DNA of 49,542 nucleotides, from NCBI GenBank assembly GCA_009712635.1, contig WASS01000008.1, positions 1 to 49,542 on the forward strand, written 5' to 3'. This DNA comes from Hungatella sp. (lineage in GTDB: Bacteria > Bacillota > Clostridia > Lachnospirales > Lachnospiraceae). Below are positions 9,813 through 19,214 of this stretch, one piece after another. The notes under the pieces were generated by a model. The model made no database searches, was not told where the DNA came from, and was given only the letters and a program-made list of their open reading frames with translations. The position numbers were made by a program, and so were the translations under genes. Each line of letters starts with the position of its first letter. Within the stretch, counting starts at the first letter, position 1.

Positions 9813-11045
9813 TCAGGCTGATATTTTTCCCGATTTGTCCATTTTTTCTTTAGCAAAAGCAGCTGTTATTACCAGTTCCTTCTGATTTCCTGACGGAACT
9901 TCATACATAGCATCCATCATTATGGTTTCTGCAATGGATCTTAAACCACGTGCTCCCAATTTAAATTCGATAGCCTTATCGACAATAAAGTCTAACGCGG
10001 CATCTTCAAAAGTCAGTTTGACGTCGTCCATTCCAAAAAGCTTTACATACTGCTTTATAATAGAATTTTTAGGCTCTGTAAGAATTCTCCTCAACGATTT
10101 TCTTTCGAGCGGATCAAGATAAGTCAGCACCGGCAAACGTCCGATAATTTCAGGAATAAGACCGAAAGCTTTCAAATCCTGCGGAGAAATATATTGTAGG
10201 AAATTGCTCCGGTCAATCTCGTGCGATGATTTTGTGGCGCTATAACCGACAACGTGAGTATTCAAACGTTGTGCAATTTTTTTCTCAATGCCGTCAAATG
10301 CTCCACCGCAAATAAAGAGAATATTCTGTGTATTTACGGCAATCATCCGCTGTTCCGGATGCTTACGTCCACCTTGTGGCGGAACATTTACCACAGAGCC
10401 TTCCAACAACTTCAGCAAGCCCTGCTGCACGCCTTCACCACTCACATCTCTCGTAATAGAAGGATTATCGCTTTTGCGGGCTATCTTATCAATTTCATCA
10501 ATAAAGACAATACCTCTTTCGGCAGCCTTCACATCATAATCAGCCACCTGCAAAAGACGGGTCAGAATGCTTTCTATATCTTCGCCAACGTATCCGGCTT
10601 CGGTAAATACCGTTGCATCTACAATGGTAAAAGGAACATGCAATTGACGGGCAATAGTACGCGCCAAAAGTGTTTTCCCCGTACCTGTAGGGCCAACCAT
10701 AATGATGTTCGATTTTTCAATTTCAACATCATCGCCATGATCCCGTTGAGTGAGTCGTTTATAGTGATTGTAAACAGCTACCGATAAAAACTTCTTGGCT
10801 TCATCCTGCCCAATAACGTATTGATCGAGGAACTGCTTAATCTCCATCGGTTTTGGAGGGGCACCATTTTTAAATTTGATATCTTCCGCTCCGGATTTTT
10901 TCGAAAATTCCTGAACGATATCGTAGGCCATTTCAACGCACTGTGAACAAATCGCGCCGTCGACGCCCGTAATTAAAGCGCCCACCTCCGACTCCGATCT
11001 GCCGCACATTGAGCAGCATCGACCTGTTGTATTCTTTTTTGCCAT
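9813..11045 (-). CDS. clpX: ATP-dependent Clp protease ATP-binding subunit ClpX
   Basis: This AAA+ unfoldase feeds substrates to ClpP. The 410-residue protein begins with the ClpX zinc-binding domain, with cysteines at about residues 11, 14, 33 and 36. The AAA+ module follows, with Walker A GPTGTGKT at 118-125, Walker B IVFIDEID at 179-186, the pore-loop region GYVGED near 151, and sensor segments toward the C-terminus. Length and order match the family. The gene follows clpP after 13 bases, so the protease subunits are co-transcribed, and it ends at a strong terminator. Confidence 0.97.
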   Translation of the reverse strand: MAKKNTTGRCCSMCGRSESEVGALITGVDGAICSQCVEMAYDIVQEFSKKSGAEDIKFKNGAPPKPMEIKQFLDQYVIGQDEAKKFLSVAVYNHYKRLTQRDHGDDVEIEKSNIIMVGPTGTGKTLLARTIARQLHVPFTIVDATVFTEAGYVGEDIESILTRLLQVADYDVKAAERGIVFIDEIDKIARKSDNPSITRDVSGEGVQQGLLKLLEGSVVNVPPQGGRKHPEQRMIAVNTQNILFICGGAFDGIEKKIAQRLNTHVVGYSATKSSHEIDRSNFLQYISPQDLKAFGLIPEIIGRLPVLTYLDPLERKSLRRILTEPKNSIIKQYVKLFGMDDVKLTFEDAALDFIVDKAIEFKLGARGLRSIAETIMMDAMYEVPSGNQKELVITAAFAKEKMDKSGKISA

Positions 11046-11058
11046 AAATTACTAATCC

Positions 11059-11727
11059 TTATTTCTTTTCGCGGAATAATACTTCATCCACCATTCCGTA
11101 TTCTTTAGCTTCAGCAGCTGTCATCCAGTAGTCACGATCCGAATCCTTTTCGATTCTTTCGTATTCATTACCGGAATGATCTGCAATAATCATATACAAT
11201 TCTTTTTTCAACTTCTGAATTTCACGAGCCGTAATTTCTATATCTGAAGCCTGTCCCTGAGCACCGCCCATCGGCTGGTGAATCATGATACGTGAGTGTT
11301 TCAGCGCAGAGCGTTTACCCTTACTGCCGGCAACCAGCAATACGGCTGCCATCGAAGCTGCCATTCCGGTGCAAATTGTTGCCACCTTACTACTGATAAA
11401 CTGCATAGTGTCGTAAATTCCCAAACCGGCATATACAGAACCACCGGGGCTATTCAAATAGATGGCAATATCTTTTCCGGGATCAGCAGAATCAAGATAA
11501 AGCAGCTGAGCCTGAATCACATTTGCCACGTAATCATCAATGGGCATTCCCAAAAAGATAATACGATCCATCATCAAACGTGAAAAAACATCCATCTGAG
11601 TTACATTCAACTGACGTTCTTCCAGAATTGAAGGTGATATATAATTGTCGGTTATCCGGGAATACTGGTCTAATGCCAGTCCGTTCATTCCCAAATGTTT
11701 GGTTGCATAATTTCTAAAATCGTTCAT
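11059..11727 (-). CDS. clpP: ATP-dependent Clp protease proteolytic subunit ClpP
   Basis: A serine protease that forms the tetradecameric Clp chamber. The catalytic Ser is in GMAASMAAVL (about residue 125), His in HSRIMIHQPMGG (about 150), and the probable Asp in the EKDSDRD segment (about 195). The oligomer-handle sequence and the LNSPGGSVYAG block are intact. The start at 11727 (MNDFRNYATKHLG) matches Bacteroidales ClpP; an in-frame ATG at 11766 would add 13 residues. A good promoter lies 72 bases upstream. In many Bacteroidales tig precedes clpP; here dnaJ and grpE lie upstream instead. Confidence 0.95.
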   Translation of the reverse strand: MNDFRNYATKHLGMNGLALDQYSRITDNYISPSILEERQLNVTQMDVFSRLMMDRIIFLGMPIDDYVANVIQAQLLYLDSADPGKDIAIYLNSPGGSVYAGLGIYDTMQFISSKVATICTGMAASMAAVLLVAGSKGKRSALKHSRIMIHQPMGGAQGQASDIEITAREIQKLKKELYMIIADHSGNEYERIEKDSDRDYWMTAAEAKEYGMVDEVLFREKK

Positions 11728-11798
11728 AAGTATTCTGTTTGTGAAACTTTTATCTGTTTTATTCAAACATTCGTTTCTGTTTTTACATAGAAGAATAA

Positions 11799-11829
11799 CA
11801 AAGGTAGCATAAATTCAATGTAAACACAA
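11799..11829 (-). promoter_or_regulatory. Bacteroidota-type promoter of clpP-clpX
   Basis: On the minus strand TTG (11829-11827), 20 bases, then TACCTTTG (11806-11799). This matches the -33/-7 consensus of the Bacteroidota primary sigma factor and places the start of transcription about 65 bases before the clpP ATG. Confidence 0.72.
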
Positions 11830-11877
11830 GCACCTTAATCTGTAACAAATTACAAATCAGATCTGACACCTGCGCTC

Positions 11878-13032
11878 TTATTCAAACATTCTCCTGAAAT
11901 TCTGGAAGAATGATTTTGACGCAGATCCGTTTGGTTTTACATTAGGAGATTCATTCAGCTTTTCAATCAGCTTTTGTTCATCTTTGGTGAGATGCTCCGG
12001 AATGTATACACCGATGTGTACCAATAAATCGCCATGGCCGTAACGGTTTACATTGGGCAAGCCTTTTCCTCTCAATCTCAAAACCTTACCGGGCTGAGTA
12101 CCGGCATCTACCTTCACCTTAACACGCCCGTCTACTGTTGGCACTTCGACTGTACCTCCCAAAATAGCAACTGTCACAGGCAAAAGAAGATTATAGACAA
12201 GATCATTTTCATCGCGAATCAATTCAGGATGTTGTTCTTCTTCAATCAACACGAGAAGATCTCCCGTAACACCACCACGTCGGGCCGCATTTCCTTTACC
12301 ACTAACCGAGAGTTGCATACCCTCACCAACGCCGGCCGGAATATTAATACTGATTACTTCATCCTGACGAACAATACCTTCACCGTTACAATGAGGGCAT
12401 TTTTTCGTTATTGTTTTACCATCTCCGTTGCAGGAAGGACAAACCGACTGGGTTTGCATCGCACCGAGAATAGTTTGTTGCACACGGGTTACATGTCCTG
12501 ATCCATGACAGGTTGAACAGGTAGACACTCCACTCGGATCTGCCGCACCACTTCCCCCGCAATGAGAACAGGCAACATATTTATTGACCTTGATTTTCTT
12601 TTCTACACCATTGGCAATTTCCTGCAAATTCAGGTGAACCTTCACTCTCAAATCTGCTCCACGATTATAACGGGGTGAGTTACCTCCACCACCGCCAAAT
12701 CCGCCGAAACCACCAAAGCCACCGAAATGACCACCGAAAATATCGCCGAAATGAGAGAAAATATCGTCCATATTTCCACTCCATTGTGTACCGCCACCAG
12801 CAGCACCGCCCATACCGGCATGACCGAACTGATCGTAACGCTGGCGTTTTTGTGCATCACTCAGCACTTCATAAGCTTCAGCAGCCTCTTTAAATTTTTC
12901 TTCAGCTTCTTTATTCCCGGGGTTTTTATCGGGGTGAAACTGAATTGCCTTCTTACGATAGGCTTTTTTTATTTCGTCATCCGAAGCATTTTTGGAGACT
13001 CCAAGCACTTCGTAATAGTCTCTTTTCGACAT
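11878..13032 (-). CDS. dnaJ: Chaperone protein DnaJ
   Basis: The Hsp40 co-chaperone that stimulates DnaK ATPase and delivers unfolded proteins. The 384-residue protein has the J domain with the HPD motif at residues 33-35. A long Gly/Phe linker (repeated GGFGG) follows. The zinc-finger region has four CxxCxGxG-type repeats ([32 protein letters not shown]), followed by the C-terminal client-binding domains. The full type I architecture is present. It lies 119 bases downstream of grpE on the same strand, probably in the same heat-shock unit; dnaK is not in the window. Confidence 0.97.
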   Translation of the reverse strand: MSKRDYYEVLGVSKNASDDEIKKAYRKKAIQFHPDKNPGNKEAEEKFKEAAEAYEVLSDAQKRQRYDQFGHAGMGGAAGGGTQWSGNMDDIFSHFGDIFGGHFGGFGGFGGFGGGGGNSPRYNRGADLRVKVHLNLQEIANGVEKKIKVNKYVACSHCGGSGAADPSGVSTCSTCHGSGHVTRVQQTILGAMQTQSVCPSCNGDGKTITKKCPHCNGEGIVRQDEVISINIPAGVGEGMQLSVSGKGNAARRGGVTGDLLVLIEEEQHPELIRDENDLVYNLLLPVTVAILGGTVEVPTVDGRVKVKVDAGTQPGKVLRLRGKGLPNVNRYGHGDLLVHIGVYIPEHLTKDEQKLIEKLNESPNVKPNGSASKSFFQNFRRMFE

Positions 13033-13151
13033 CTTTATATTGATTTACAATTTATTCGTTTTCGACTTGCAATGTAAAAGTTCATATCTATTTACTTTTA
13101 CACCAAGCATTTAACTGTAATATCGTTGAAATGTAAGCGTTTGCAACCGAA

Positions 13152-13703
13152 TTATTCTCCGACAACCACTTTTGCAAAACGTATCACTTTATCATTCAAC
13201 ACGTAGCCCTTTTGAACACAATCAACAACCTTACCTTTTAATTCCTCCGACGGTGCCGGAATAGTTGTTATTGCCTCATGAAATTCCGTGTCAAAAACAC
13301 TATTTTCAGTCTCAATAGCCTTTACTCCGTTTTGAGTAAGAAATGCCACCAACTTAGTATAAATCAGTTCCATTCCCTGACGTACAGCATCCACATCCGT
13401 ACTATCTTTCGAAGCCTGCAAACCTCTTTCGAAATCATCAGCCAACGGCAACAGGTTTACCAAAACCGATTCACCTGCCGATTTTATCAGTTCAGATTTT
13501 TCGCGCAAAGTCCGCTTTCTGTAATTGTCAAACTCCGCCATCAGTCGCAAATGAGAATCATTCAACTGATTATATTTCGATTCCCATTCATTAACTTCAT
13601 TTTCCACAGAGGTTTCTTCGGAAACTTCACTTCCCTGAGCCTCGTTTTCCTGATTCTGAACTTCTTTTTCTACAATTTCCTCTGATTTCTTCTCCTGAGT
13701 CAT
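13152..13703 (-). CDS. grpE: Nucleotide exchange factor GrpE
   Basis: The exchange factor that releases ADP from DnaK. The 183-residue protein has a long acidic, coiled-coil N-terminus (many Glu/Gln, about residues 1-60). The conserved core follows, with AEFDNYRKRTLREK, LLPLADDFERGL, and the beta-wing end with EFHEAITTIPAP and KGYVLNDKVIRFAKVVV. It is the first gene of the grpE-dnaJ pair. No consensus promoter could be pinned down in the 137 bases upstream. Confidence 0.96.
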   Translation of the reverse strand: MTQEKKSEEIVEKEVQNQENEAQGSEVSEETSVENEVNEWESKYNQLNDSHLRLMAEFDNYRKRTLREKSELIKSAGESVLVNLLPLADDFERGLQASKDSTDVDAVRQGMELIYTKLVAFLTQNGVKAIETENSVFDTEFHEAITTIPAPSEELKGKVVDCVQKGYVLNDKVIRFAKVVVGE

Positions 13704-13840
13704 AGTTCTTATAATGTATTTATTTATTCGTTTTTAAACAGACGTCTCCATAGTTACCCACAACAAAAAGCCTACCAAGAACATTCAGACACCATTTTGT
13801 CAGCCTTAAATGTCCAATTAATGCAGTTTTGTCAGGCATA

Positions 13841-14314
13841 TTATTCATGATGGTACGGCTCGCCTTTTATGATGGTCATTGCCCGGTATACTTGCTCTAC
13901 AAACAAAAGCCGGATCATCTGGTGCGAAAAAGTCATTCGCGAAAGCGACAATTTCCCGTTTGCACGTGCATACACATCGCCGGAGAATCCATAAGGGCCA
14001 CCCACAACAAAAACAAGGCGCTTGACAGAAGCAAGCCCTTTTTTCTCCAACAATGAAGCAAATTCCACAGAGCTGTATTGAACCCCTCTTTCATCCAGTA
14101 AAATAACTTCATCCGAGCTATCTAAAGCATTTAAAATTGCCACTCCTTCTTTTTCCTTTTGCTGGTCGAAAGAGAGATTTTTGGCATTTTTCAGTTCCGG
14201 TATAACCAACACCTCAAACGAAATGTAACGTTTAAGGCGTTTGAGATATTCTTCAACTGCCTGATTCAAGTAACTTTCCGTGGTTTTCCCCACCAGTAAG
14301 AGTGTAATTTTCAC
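13841..14314 (-). CDS. rlmH: 23S rRNA (pseudouridine-1915-N3)-methyltransferase RlmH
   Basis: A SPOUT-family methyltransferase that uses AdoMet to methylate pseudouridine 1915 in helix 69 of 23S rRNA. The 157-residue protein has the family N-terminus MKITLLLVGKT and the active-site loop VVGGPYGFSGDVYARANG. The conserved end LSLSRMTFSHQMIRLLFVEQ with YRAMTIIKGEPYHHE is diagnostic. It has its own consensus promoter 30 bases upstream of the ATG. Confidence 0.97.
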   Translation of the reverse strand: MKITLLLVGKTTESYLNQAVEEYLKRLKRYISFEVLVIPELKNAKNLSFDQQKEKEGVAILNALDSSDEVILLDERGVQYSSVEFASLLEKKGLASVKRLVFVVGGPYGFSGDVYARANGKLSLSRMTFSHQMIRLLFVEQVYRAMTIIKGEPYHHE

Positions 14315-14343
14315 TTAAATAGCATCATTTATAATTAGGCACA

Positions 14344-14374
14344 CAAAGGTACAAACTATATTGTCAACCAACAA
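14344..14374 (-). promoter_or_regulatory. Bacteroidota-type promoter of rlmH
   Basis: On the minus strand TTG (14374-14372), 20 bases, then TACCTTTG (14351-14344). The predicted start of transcription leaves a leader of roughly 20-25 bases before the rlmH ATG. Confidence 0.72.
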
Positions 14375-14887
14375 CCCGCAGAAGTTTCCCGCCTGCAATC
14401 CAAGCGCAACAATTACGTACGCTAATTTTTTATCAGAAACTTTAATAATCATTCACTCATACCACATTCAACCTTACATTGAATCAAATTTCAGTATATC
14501 AACACAATGCAACAAAACCGCATTATTCACCACAAATGACAAACATTTTAAATAGTTGGTCGATTCCAATTTCCGCCTATCTTTGCATACAAAGGTTATC
14601 AAACAAAACAGAGAATGAGCTGACAAAGGATTTATCCAAAAAATTATCGAAATTATTTTTTCGTTATTTACCGTAATTTCACTACCTTTGCAGGTCATTT
14701 TAGGATTGTGCTGTATTCGTTTTTACATTGAACACACCGAAACAAATCGGCAACTGAAACGAGCTATGAATAACGTTTTCTACAACAGGGAATTAACATT
14801 ATAGCAAGTTCCATGTGACCTTAAAAAAACAAAGTTCCAAACACATGAAATGAGCTATTCGCCCTTTAAATGAAACAACATCAATCA
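14375..14887. other. Intergenic region upstream of bamD
   Basis: About 500 bases between the divergent rlmH and bamD genes. It holds one full + strand promoter (14556-14585) and a second TACCTTTG -7 box at 14683-14690 without a clear -33 element. No convincing coding region is present; the only start-stop frames are very short. The leader upstream of bamD would be about 200-300 bases, longer than usual. Confidence 0.55.
14556..14585 (+). promoter_or_regulatory. Bacteroidota-type promoter, bamD operon
   Basis: TTG at 14556-14558, 19 bases, then TATCTTTG at 14578-14585. This is an exact consensus match. It lies about 300 bases before bamD, so either a long leader follows or the second -7 box at 14683 is the main start. 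Confidence 0.6.
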
Positions 14888-15697
14888 ATGAAAAAACTAT
14901 CGCTTTTACTACTGATCACTGTCTCATTTTTAACTTCTTGCAGTCAATTTCAGAAATTACTAAAAAGCAACGACAACGAGTTAAAGTACAATGAAGCAAA
15001 AGCTTACTACGACAAAAAGGATTACAATCACGCAGCGCAATTATTCGAAGACATTTCGACCTATTACAAAGGGACAGACCGTTCGGAAGATGTGATGTAT
15101 TATCTGGCTAAGTCGTACGCAGGACAAAAAGATTTTTATAGCGCCGGAGAAAACTTCAAAGGTTACATAAAAAGCTTTCCAAGAGGCAAATATGCAGAGG
15201 AAAGTTATTTCATGATTGGTTATTCATCCTATCTGGATTCACCGGATGCCCGTCTTGACCAGTCAAGCACAAATGACGCCATTACTGCTTTTTCAAACTT
15301 TGTAGAAAGCTATCCGCAAAGCGAACGAGCAAAACAGGCATACGAATACCTGACTGAATTAAAAGACAAACTGGCTTACAAAGCCTATTTGAATGCAAAA
15401 ACATATTACAACCTGGGCAATTATCTGGGAAGAAACTGTTACGCATCTGCTGTCATCACAGCAAACAACGCTTTAAAAATATACACCGAGACTAAATATC
15501 GCGATGACCTCACAGCTCTTGTAATGAAATCAAAACATGCACAGGCTGTTGAAAGTTTTGAAGAAAAGAAAGCAGACCGTTACCGTGATGTAATTGATGA
15601 ATGCTACAGCTACATCAATGAATTTCCGAACGGCAAATATATCAAGGAAGCTCAATCCTTCCTCAAAGAAGCAAAGAATTACGTAAAAGAAAAATAA
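14888..15697 (+). CDS. bamD: Outer membrane protein assembly lipoprotein BamD
   Basis: A lipoprotein of the BAM complex that inserts beta-barrel proteins into the outer membrane. The protein begins with a lipoprotein signal peptide (MKKLSLLLLITVSFLTSC) with its lipobox Cys, followed by TPR-like helical repeats. Conserved blocks such as QKLLKSND, LKYNEAKAYYDKKDY and FPNGKYIKEAQSFL match Bacteroidales BamD. The start at 14888 gives the most compact signal peptide; an in-frame ATG at 14870 adds six residues. The omega-like gene follows after 2 bases, a conserved pairing. Confidence 0.92.
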   Translation: MKKLSLLLLITVSFLTSCSQFQKLLKSNDNELKYNEAKAYYDKKDYNHAAQLFEDISTYYKGTDRSEDVMYYLAKSYAGQKDFYSAGENFKGYIKSFPRGKYAEESYFMIGYSSYLDSPDARLDQSSTNDAITAFSNFVESYPQSERAKQAYEYLTELKDKLAYKAYLNAKTYYNLGNYLGRNCYASAVITANNALKIYTETKYRDDLTALVMKSKHAQAVESFEEKKADRYRDVIDECYSYINEFPNGKYIKEAQSFLKEAKNYVKEK

Positions 15698-15699
15698 CT

Positions 15700-16017
15700 A
15701 TGGACTTTAGAAAAACAAAAGCGCCTCTTTCAACCATTACCCGTGACATGAACAGCATGTGCGAGCCAACAGGTAATGTGTACGAAACTGTCAATGTCAT
15801 TGGCAAAAGAGCAAACCAAATCAGCTTATTGATTCGTGACGAACTGGATCAGAAACTGAAAGAATTCACATCCGTAGCTGACAGTCTGGAAGAAGTATTC
15901 GAAAACCGCGAACAAATCGAATTGTCTCGTTTTTACGAAAGACTTCCTAAACCTACTTTAATTGCTGCACAGGAATACGTGGACAACAAACTGTTCCACC
16001 GCAAGGCTATTAAGTAA
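15700..16017 (+). CDS. rpoZ: RNA polymerase omega-subunit family protein (RpoZ-like)
   Basis: A 105-residue small cytoplasmic protein with ITRDMNSMCEPTGNVYETVNVIGKRANQISL in two parts. The segment around ETVNVIGKRANQIS resembles the conserved helix of omega/Rpb6 that clamps the beta-prime subunit. Bacteroidales carry this divergent omega next to bamD and coaBC, as here. It lies 2 bases after bamD and 116 bases before coaBC. The call rests on the short motif, the size and the neighbourhood. Confidence 0.8.
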   Translation: MDFRKTKAPLSTITRDMNSMCEPTGNVYETVNVIGKRANQISLLIRDELDQKLKEFTSVADSLEEVFENREQIELSRFYERLPKPTLIAAQEYVDNKLFHRKAIK

Positions 16018-16133
16018 GTTTTTTCGCAACAATAAACTATAATTTTGCCGGTTCGTCACAAACGGATCGGCAAAAAGTGTCTTTAAACGGCACATAAACA
16101 CATCATCCTTCACTCAACTCTAATTCCGGCATC

Positions 16134-17330
16134 ATGCTTCGAGGGAAAAATATTATACTTGGCATTACCGGCAGCATTGCCGCATACAAGTCGGCCTTGT
16201 TGACCCGTCTTCTGGTAAAAGAAGGTGCAAACGTCAAAATTGTAATGACACCTTTGGCAAAAGAGTTCATTACTCCCCTAACCTTAGCAACTCTAGCCAA
16301 AAACCCGATTCTTGTCGATTTTTTTGACCCGACAAACGGCAACTGGAACAGTCATGTCAATTTAGGATTATGGGCCGACGCATACGTAATTGCACCGGCA
16401 ACTGCCAACACACTGGGCAAAATGGCCAACGGAATCGCGGATAATCTATTGATGACCACTTATTTTTCAGCAAAATGCCCTGTTTTTGTTGCACCGGCAA
16501 TGGACCTCGACATGTTTCAGCATCCAGCCACACAAAAAAACATAAGCACTCTGCTAAGCTACGGCAACCATATTATTGACGCCGGCACCGGAGAACTGGC
16601 AAGTGGACTGGAAGGCAAAGGAAGGATGGCCGAACCGGAAGATATCGTACGTTATCTGAATAGCTATTTTTCAGAGACAGCTTCTCTTACCGGAAAGAAA
16701 GTATTGATCACAGCCGGGCCTACATATGAAAAGATAGACCCTGTACGTTTCATCGGCAACTATTCTTCGGGAAAAATGGGATTTGCGCTGGCACAAACAT
16801 GTGCCGAAAGAGGTGCAAAGGTAACGCTTGTCTCCGGACCGGTTAGTCTTACGATCAACCATCCGAATATAGAACGCATCGACGTCGAAAGCGCAAAAGA
16901 AATGTATCAGGCTGCGTCTGCAAATTTCGCCGACAACGACATAGCAATTCTCTGTGCAGCAGTGGCCGACTTTACACCGGAAACCAGAACTAATCAAAAG
17001 ATCAAAAGAGGCAAGGACGATTTAGTACTTAACCTCAAACCCACACGCGACATCGCTGCATCGCTGGGAGCTGTAAAACGAGACAACCAGTTGTTGATCG
17101 GGTTTGCGCTGGAAACAAACGACGAAGAAGAAAATGCCTTATCGAAGCTCAAAAGAAAGAATTTCGATATGATTGTATTGAACTCGTTACGCACTCCGCA
17201 AGCCGGATTTCAGTACAACACCAATCAAATTACGATCATCGATAAAAACGGAAATAAAAAAGAATACCCTCTTAAAGACAAAAAAGAGGTTGCAAATGAC
17301 ATTGTAAACGTAATTGAACAAAAACTATAA
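16134..17330 (+). CDS. coaBC: Bifunctional phosphopantothenoylcysteine decarboxylase/phosphopantothenate-cysteine ligase
   Basis: Two steps of coenzyme A synthesis in one 398-residue protein. The N-terminal CoaC flavoprotein domain (about residues 1-180) has GITGSIAAYKS, the active-site His in NWNSHVNLGLWADA (about residue 74) and PATANTLGKMANGIADNLL. The C-terminal CoaB domain (about 185-398) has ITAGPTYEKIDPVRFIGNYS, SSGKMGFALA, CAAVADFTP and a Lys-containing KIKRGKDDL segment. All expected motifs are present. cdd begins 8 bases downstream. Confidence 0.97.
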   Translation: MLRGKNIILGITGSIAAYKSALLTRLLVKEGANVKIVMTPLAKEFITPLTLATLAKNPILVDFFDPTNGNWNSHVNLGLWADAYVIAPATANTLGKMANGIADNLLMTTYFSAKCPVFVAPAMDLDMFQHPATQKNISTLLSYGNHIIDAGTGELASGLEGKGRMAEPEDIVRYLNSYFSETASLTGKKVLITAGPTYEKIDPVRFIGNYSSGKMGFALAQTCAERGAKVTLVSGPVSLTINHPNIERIDVESAKEMYQAASANFADNDIAILCAAVADFTPETRTNQKIKRGKDDLVLNLKPTRDIAASLGAVKRDNQLLIGFALETNDEEENALSKLKRKNFDMIVLNSLRTPQAGFQYNTNQITIIDKNGNKKEYPLKDKKEVANDIVNVIEQKL

Positions 17331-17338
17331 CAGCTCCA

Positions 17339-17818
17339 ATGAAAACACAAAGCATCGTTACTCAGGTTCAACTCTATCAGTTTGACGAACTGGCGCCCGA
17401 TTATCAAAAGATAGTAAGTCTGGCCAAAGAGCAAACCGGGAAGTCATACTCTCCCTACTCTCATTTTGCCGTAGGTGCTGCTGTATTAATGGAGAACGGT
17501 GAGATTTTTGCGGGAAGCAATCAGGAAAATGCAGCTTACCCATCGGGATTATGCGCAGAAAGAACCACAATGTTTTATGCAAATGCACAGCGCCCTGATG
17601 TACCCATCAAAGCCATTGCCATAGCTGCATTTACAAATGGAGATTATTTGGAAGATCCGGTAGCTCCCTGCGGGGCATGTCGACAGGCTTTGCTTGAAAA
17701 TGAAAGCCGTTTCGGGCAACCGTTACAGGTTTTGCTATACGGGAAGAAAGGAATTTATTTTGTAGAAAGCATCAAAGACCTTCTGCCGCTTTGCTTTACA
17801 AAAGAGAGCATGCAATAA
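17339..17818 (+). CDS. cdd: Cytidine deaminase
   Basis: A zinc enzyme of pyrimidine salvage that converts cytidine or deoxycytidine to the uridine form. The 159-residue protein has the substrate segment SHFAVGAAVLMENGEIFAGSN with ENAAYPSGLCAERTT (zinc Cys and catalytic Glu), and PCGACRQAL with the other two zinc cysteines. Length and motifs fit the homotetrameric class. It ends the bamD-rpoZ-coaBC-cdd run and converges with the KdgF-like gene 30 bases away. Confidence 0.95.
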   Translation: MKTQSIVTQVQLYQFDELAPDYQKIVSLAKEQTGKSYSPYSHFAVGAAVLMENGEIFAGSNQENAAYPSGLCAERTTMFYANAQRPDVPIKAIAIAAFTNGDYLEDPVAPCGACRQALLENESRFGQPLQVLLYGKKGIYFVESIKDLLPLCFTKESMQ

Positions 17819-17848
17819 GCAGCAGAAAGTCGGTGGGGATTTTTATTT

Positions 17849-18184
17849 TTATTTGAGAAAGTCAAGACGGGCAGGACTGAATCCGTCAATCAGGATGCCT
17901 TCTTCGAGGCACACAACGCCGTGAACCACATTCGGTTCCACATAAAACCCATCGCCTGCTACCAGAATTTTTGACTCTCCGCCAACAGTCACTTCAAAGC
18001 GGCCACTCATCACAACGCTACTTTGAGAATGAAAGTGTTGGTGTGAATATCCTATTGCACCAGTTTTAAAAGCTACTTTTACCTGCATCAACTGTCCATC
18101 ATAACCCATTATCTGGCGTTCCACACCTTCGCCGGCAGGTTCCCATGCAAGCTCTTTCTCAATTATAAATGTTGAACTCTTCAT
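17849..18184 (-). CDS. kdgF: Single-domain cupin, KdgF-like
   Basis: A 111-residue cupin. The metal-binding pattern is visible in SHQHFHSQSSVVMSGRFEVT and in the later GDGFYVEPNVVHGVVC histidine. Length and pattern resemble KdgF, which opens the ring of unsaturated uronates released from pectin or alginate to give a linear keto sugar. It follows a GntR/FCD regulator by 27 bases, and a pectin-degradation cluster lies about 17 kb away; both support the uronate role. A general cupin of another function cannot be excluded. Confidence 0.72.
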   Translation of the reverse strand: MKSSTFIIEKELAWEPAGEGVERQIMGYDGQLMQVKVAFKTGAIGYSHQHFHSQSSVVMSGRFEVTVGGESKILVAGDGFYVEPNVVHGVVCLEEGILIDGFSPARLDFLK

Positions 18185-18211
18185 TATAGTCTATTTCTTT
18201 TATCGTGTCAA

Positions 18212-18931
18212 TTACTTCTTCAATGAAGAAGCAAACACCATCACATTATTCAGGTGAAGCCTCATTGTTGCTTCCGCAGCTTCCGAATCCTTTGCCCGGA
18301 TATACTCCAACAATTTAAGGTGCTCATTAGACGCAACCGTTTCGACCGCCTGACACACCTTATATTCATTAAAGCTTTTCAGAATATCGGGGGTTATGAT
18401 CATCATCAACGATTTAATCACCATATTTTTACTGCCCTCGGCAATGCTTCTGTGAAACGCCATGTCGGCATCAGCAACTTCCATACCCCCTGTTTTATCT
18501 TTATCAAGATAATTACGGAGAGCAGCTTCAATCTTCACAAGATCTTCGTCGGTACGACGCAAAGCGCAAAGACGAGCGGCATTGGTTTCAAGAATCAGGC
18601 GCGTTTCCACCAACGAATAAAAATCGTAATTATCCAGTTTGAGAACGTCCGTTATCAAGCCCTCAAGAGCCGGAATTTCCAACCCTGCAATAACAGATCC
18701 GCTCTGAGGCAAGGTTTTCAATACCCCATAAAATTCGAGTTTCTTGATGGCATCTCTCACATAAGCTCTGCCTACGCCAAATTGCTCTGCAAGCTTACGT
18801 TCGGCAGGCAGCCTGTCGCCGGGTTTCAATTTCCCGTTGTTCAATAAACTTTTAATTTCGCGAATAATAATGTCTGAAGGCGATTCTGTTGTAGATTCGG
18901 AAATAGTGCTAGCAATAGATTCTACAGTCAT
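18212..18931 (-). CDS. GntR-family (FadR/FCD subgroup) transcriptional regulator
   Basis: A 239-residue repressor-type protein. Residues about 20-90 form the winged helix (LKPGDRLPAERKLAEQFGVG, then AYVRDAIKKLEFYGVLKT). Residues about 100-235 form the all-helical FCD ligand domain with DADMAFHRSIAEGS and a later HLKLLEYIRAKDSEAAEA segment whose His residues bind metal. This subgroup commonly senses uronates (UxuR, ExuR, LldR types). The KdgF-like gene lies 27 bases downstream in the same transcript, fitting uronate control. A full promoter lies 90 bases upstream. Confidence 0.9.
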   Translation of the reverse strand: MTVESIASTISESTTESPSDIIIREIKSLLNNGKLKPGDRLPAERKLAEQFGVGRAYVRDAIKKLEFYGVLKTLPQSGSVIAGLEIPALEGLITDVLKLDNYDFYSLVETRLILETNAARLCALRRTDEDLVKIEAALRNYLDKDKTGGMEVADADMAFHRSIAEGSKNMVIKSLMMIITPDILKSFNEYKVCQAVETVASNEHLKLLEYIRAKDSEAAEATMRLHLNNVMVFASSLKK

Positions 18932-19214
18932 ACGATACTGACAGATTGATAGTTGTTTACTCCTGTATCAAACAAAGCGTGTTCGGTAACAGAAATTGAT
19001 GTTATTTGGAGAAAATAAATACAAAGATAGCGACTAAAAGCAATACCGCAATAAAAAAATCGCGAGTTTTAAGAAAAGTGTGCAGTTTTGCAATCGATTG
19101 ATAGATTGAAATATGGATATAGTTTGAAGCCCCGATAATCAGTTTTGAGAAAAATGCGCTATAAACCCAAATTAATTTTTTACCTTTGCAACCTATAACC
19201 AAAAACTGAAAACT
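18932..19214. other. Divergent intergenic region, GntR regulator/spt
   Basis: 283 bases. The minus strand has a full promoter at 19022-19051. The + strand has a TACCTTTG -7 box at 19181-19188, 26 bases before the spt ATG, without a clear -33 element. I could not identify a GntR operator with confidence. Confidence 0.5.
19022..19051 (-). promoter_or_regulatory. Bacteroidota-type promoter of the GntR-kdgF pair
   Basis: On the minus strand TTG (19051-19049), 19 bases, then TATCTTTG (19029-19022), an exact consensus match. It leaves a leader of about 85 bases where an autoregulatory operator could lie. Confidence 0.7.
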
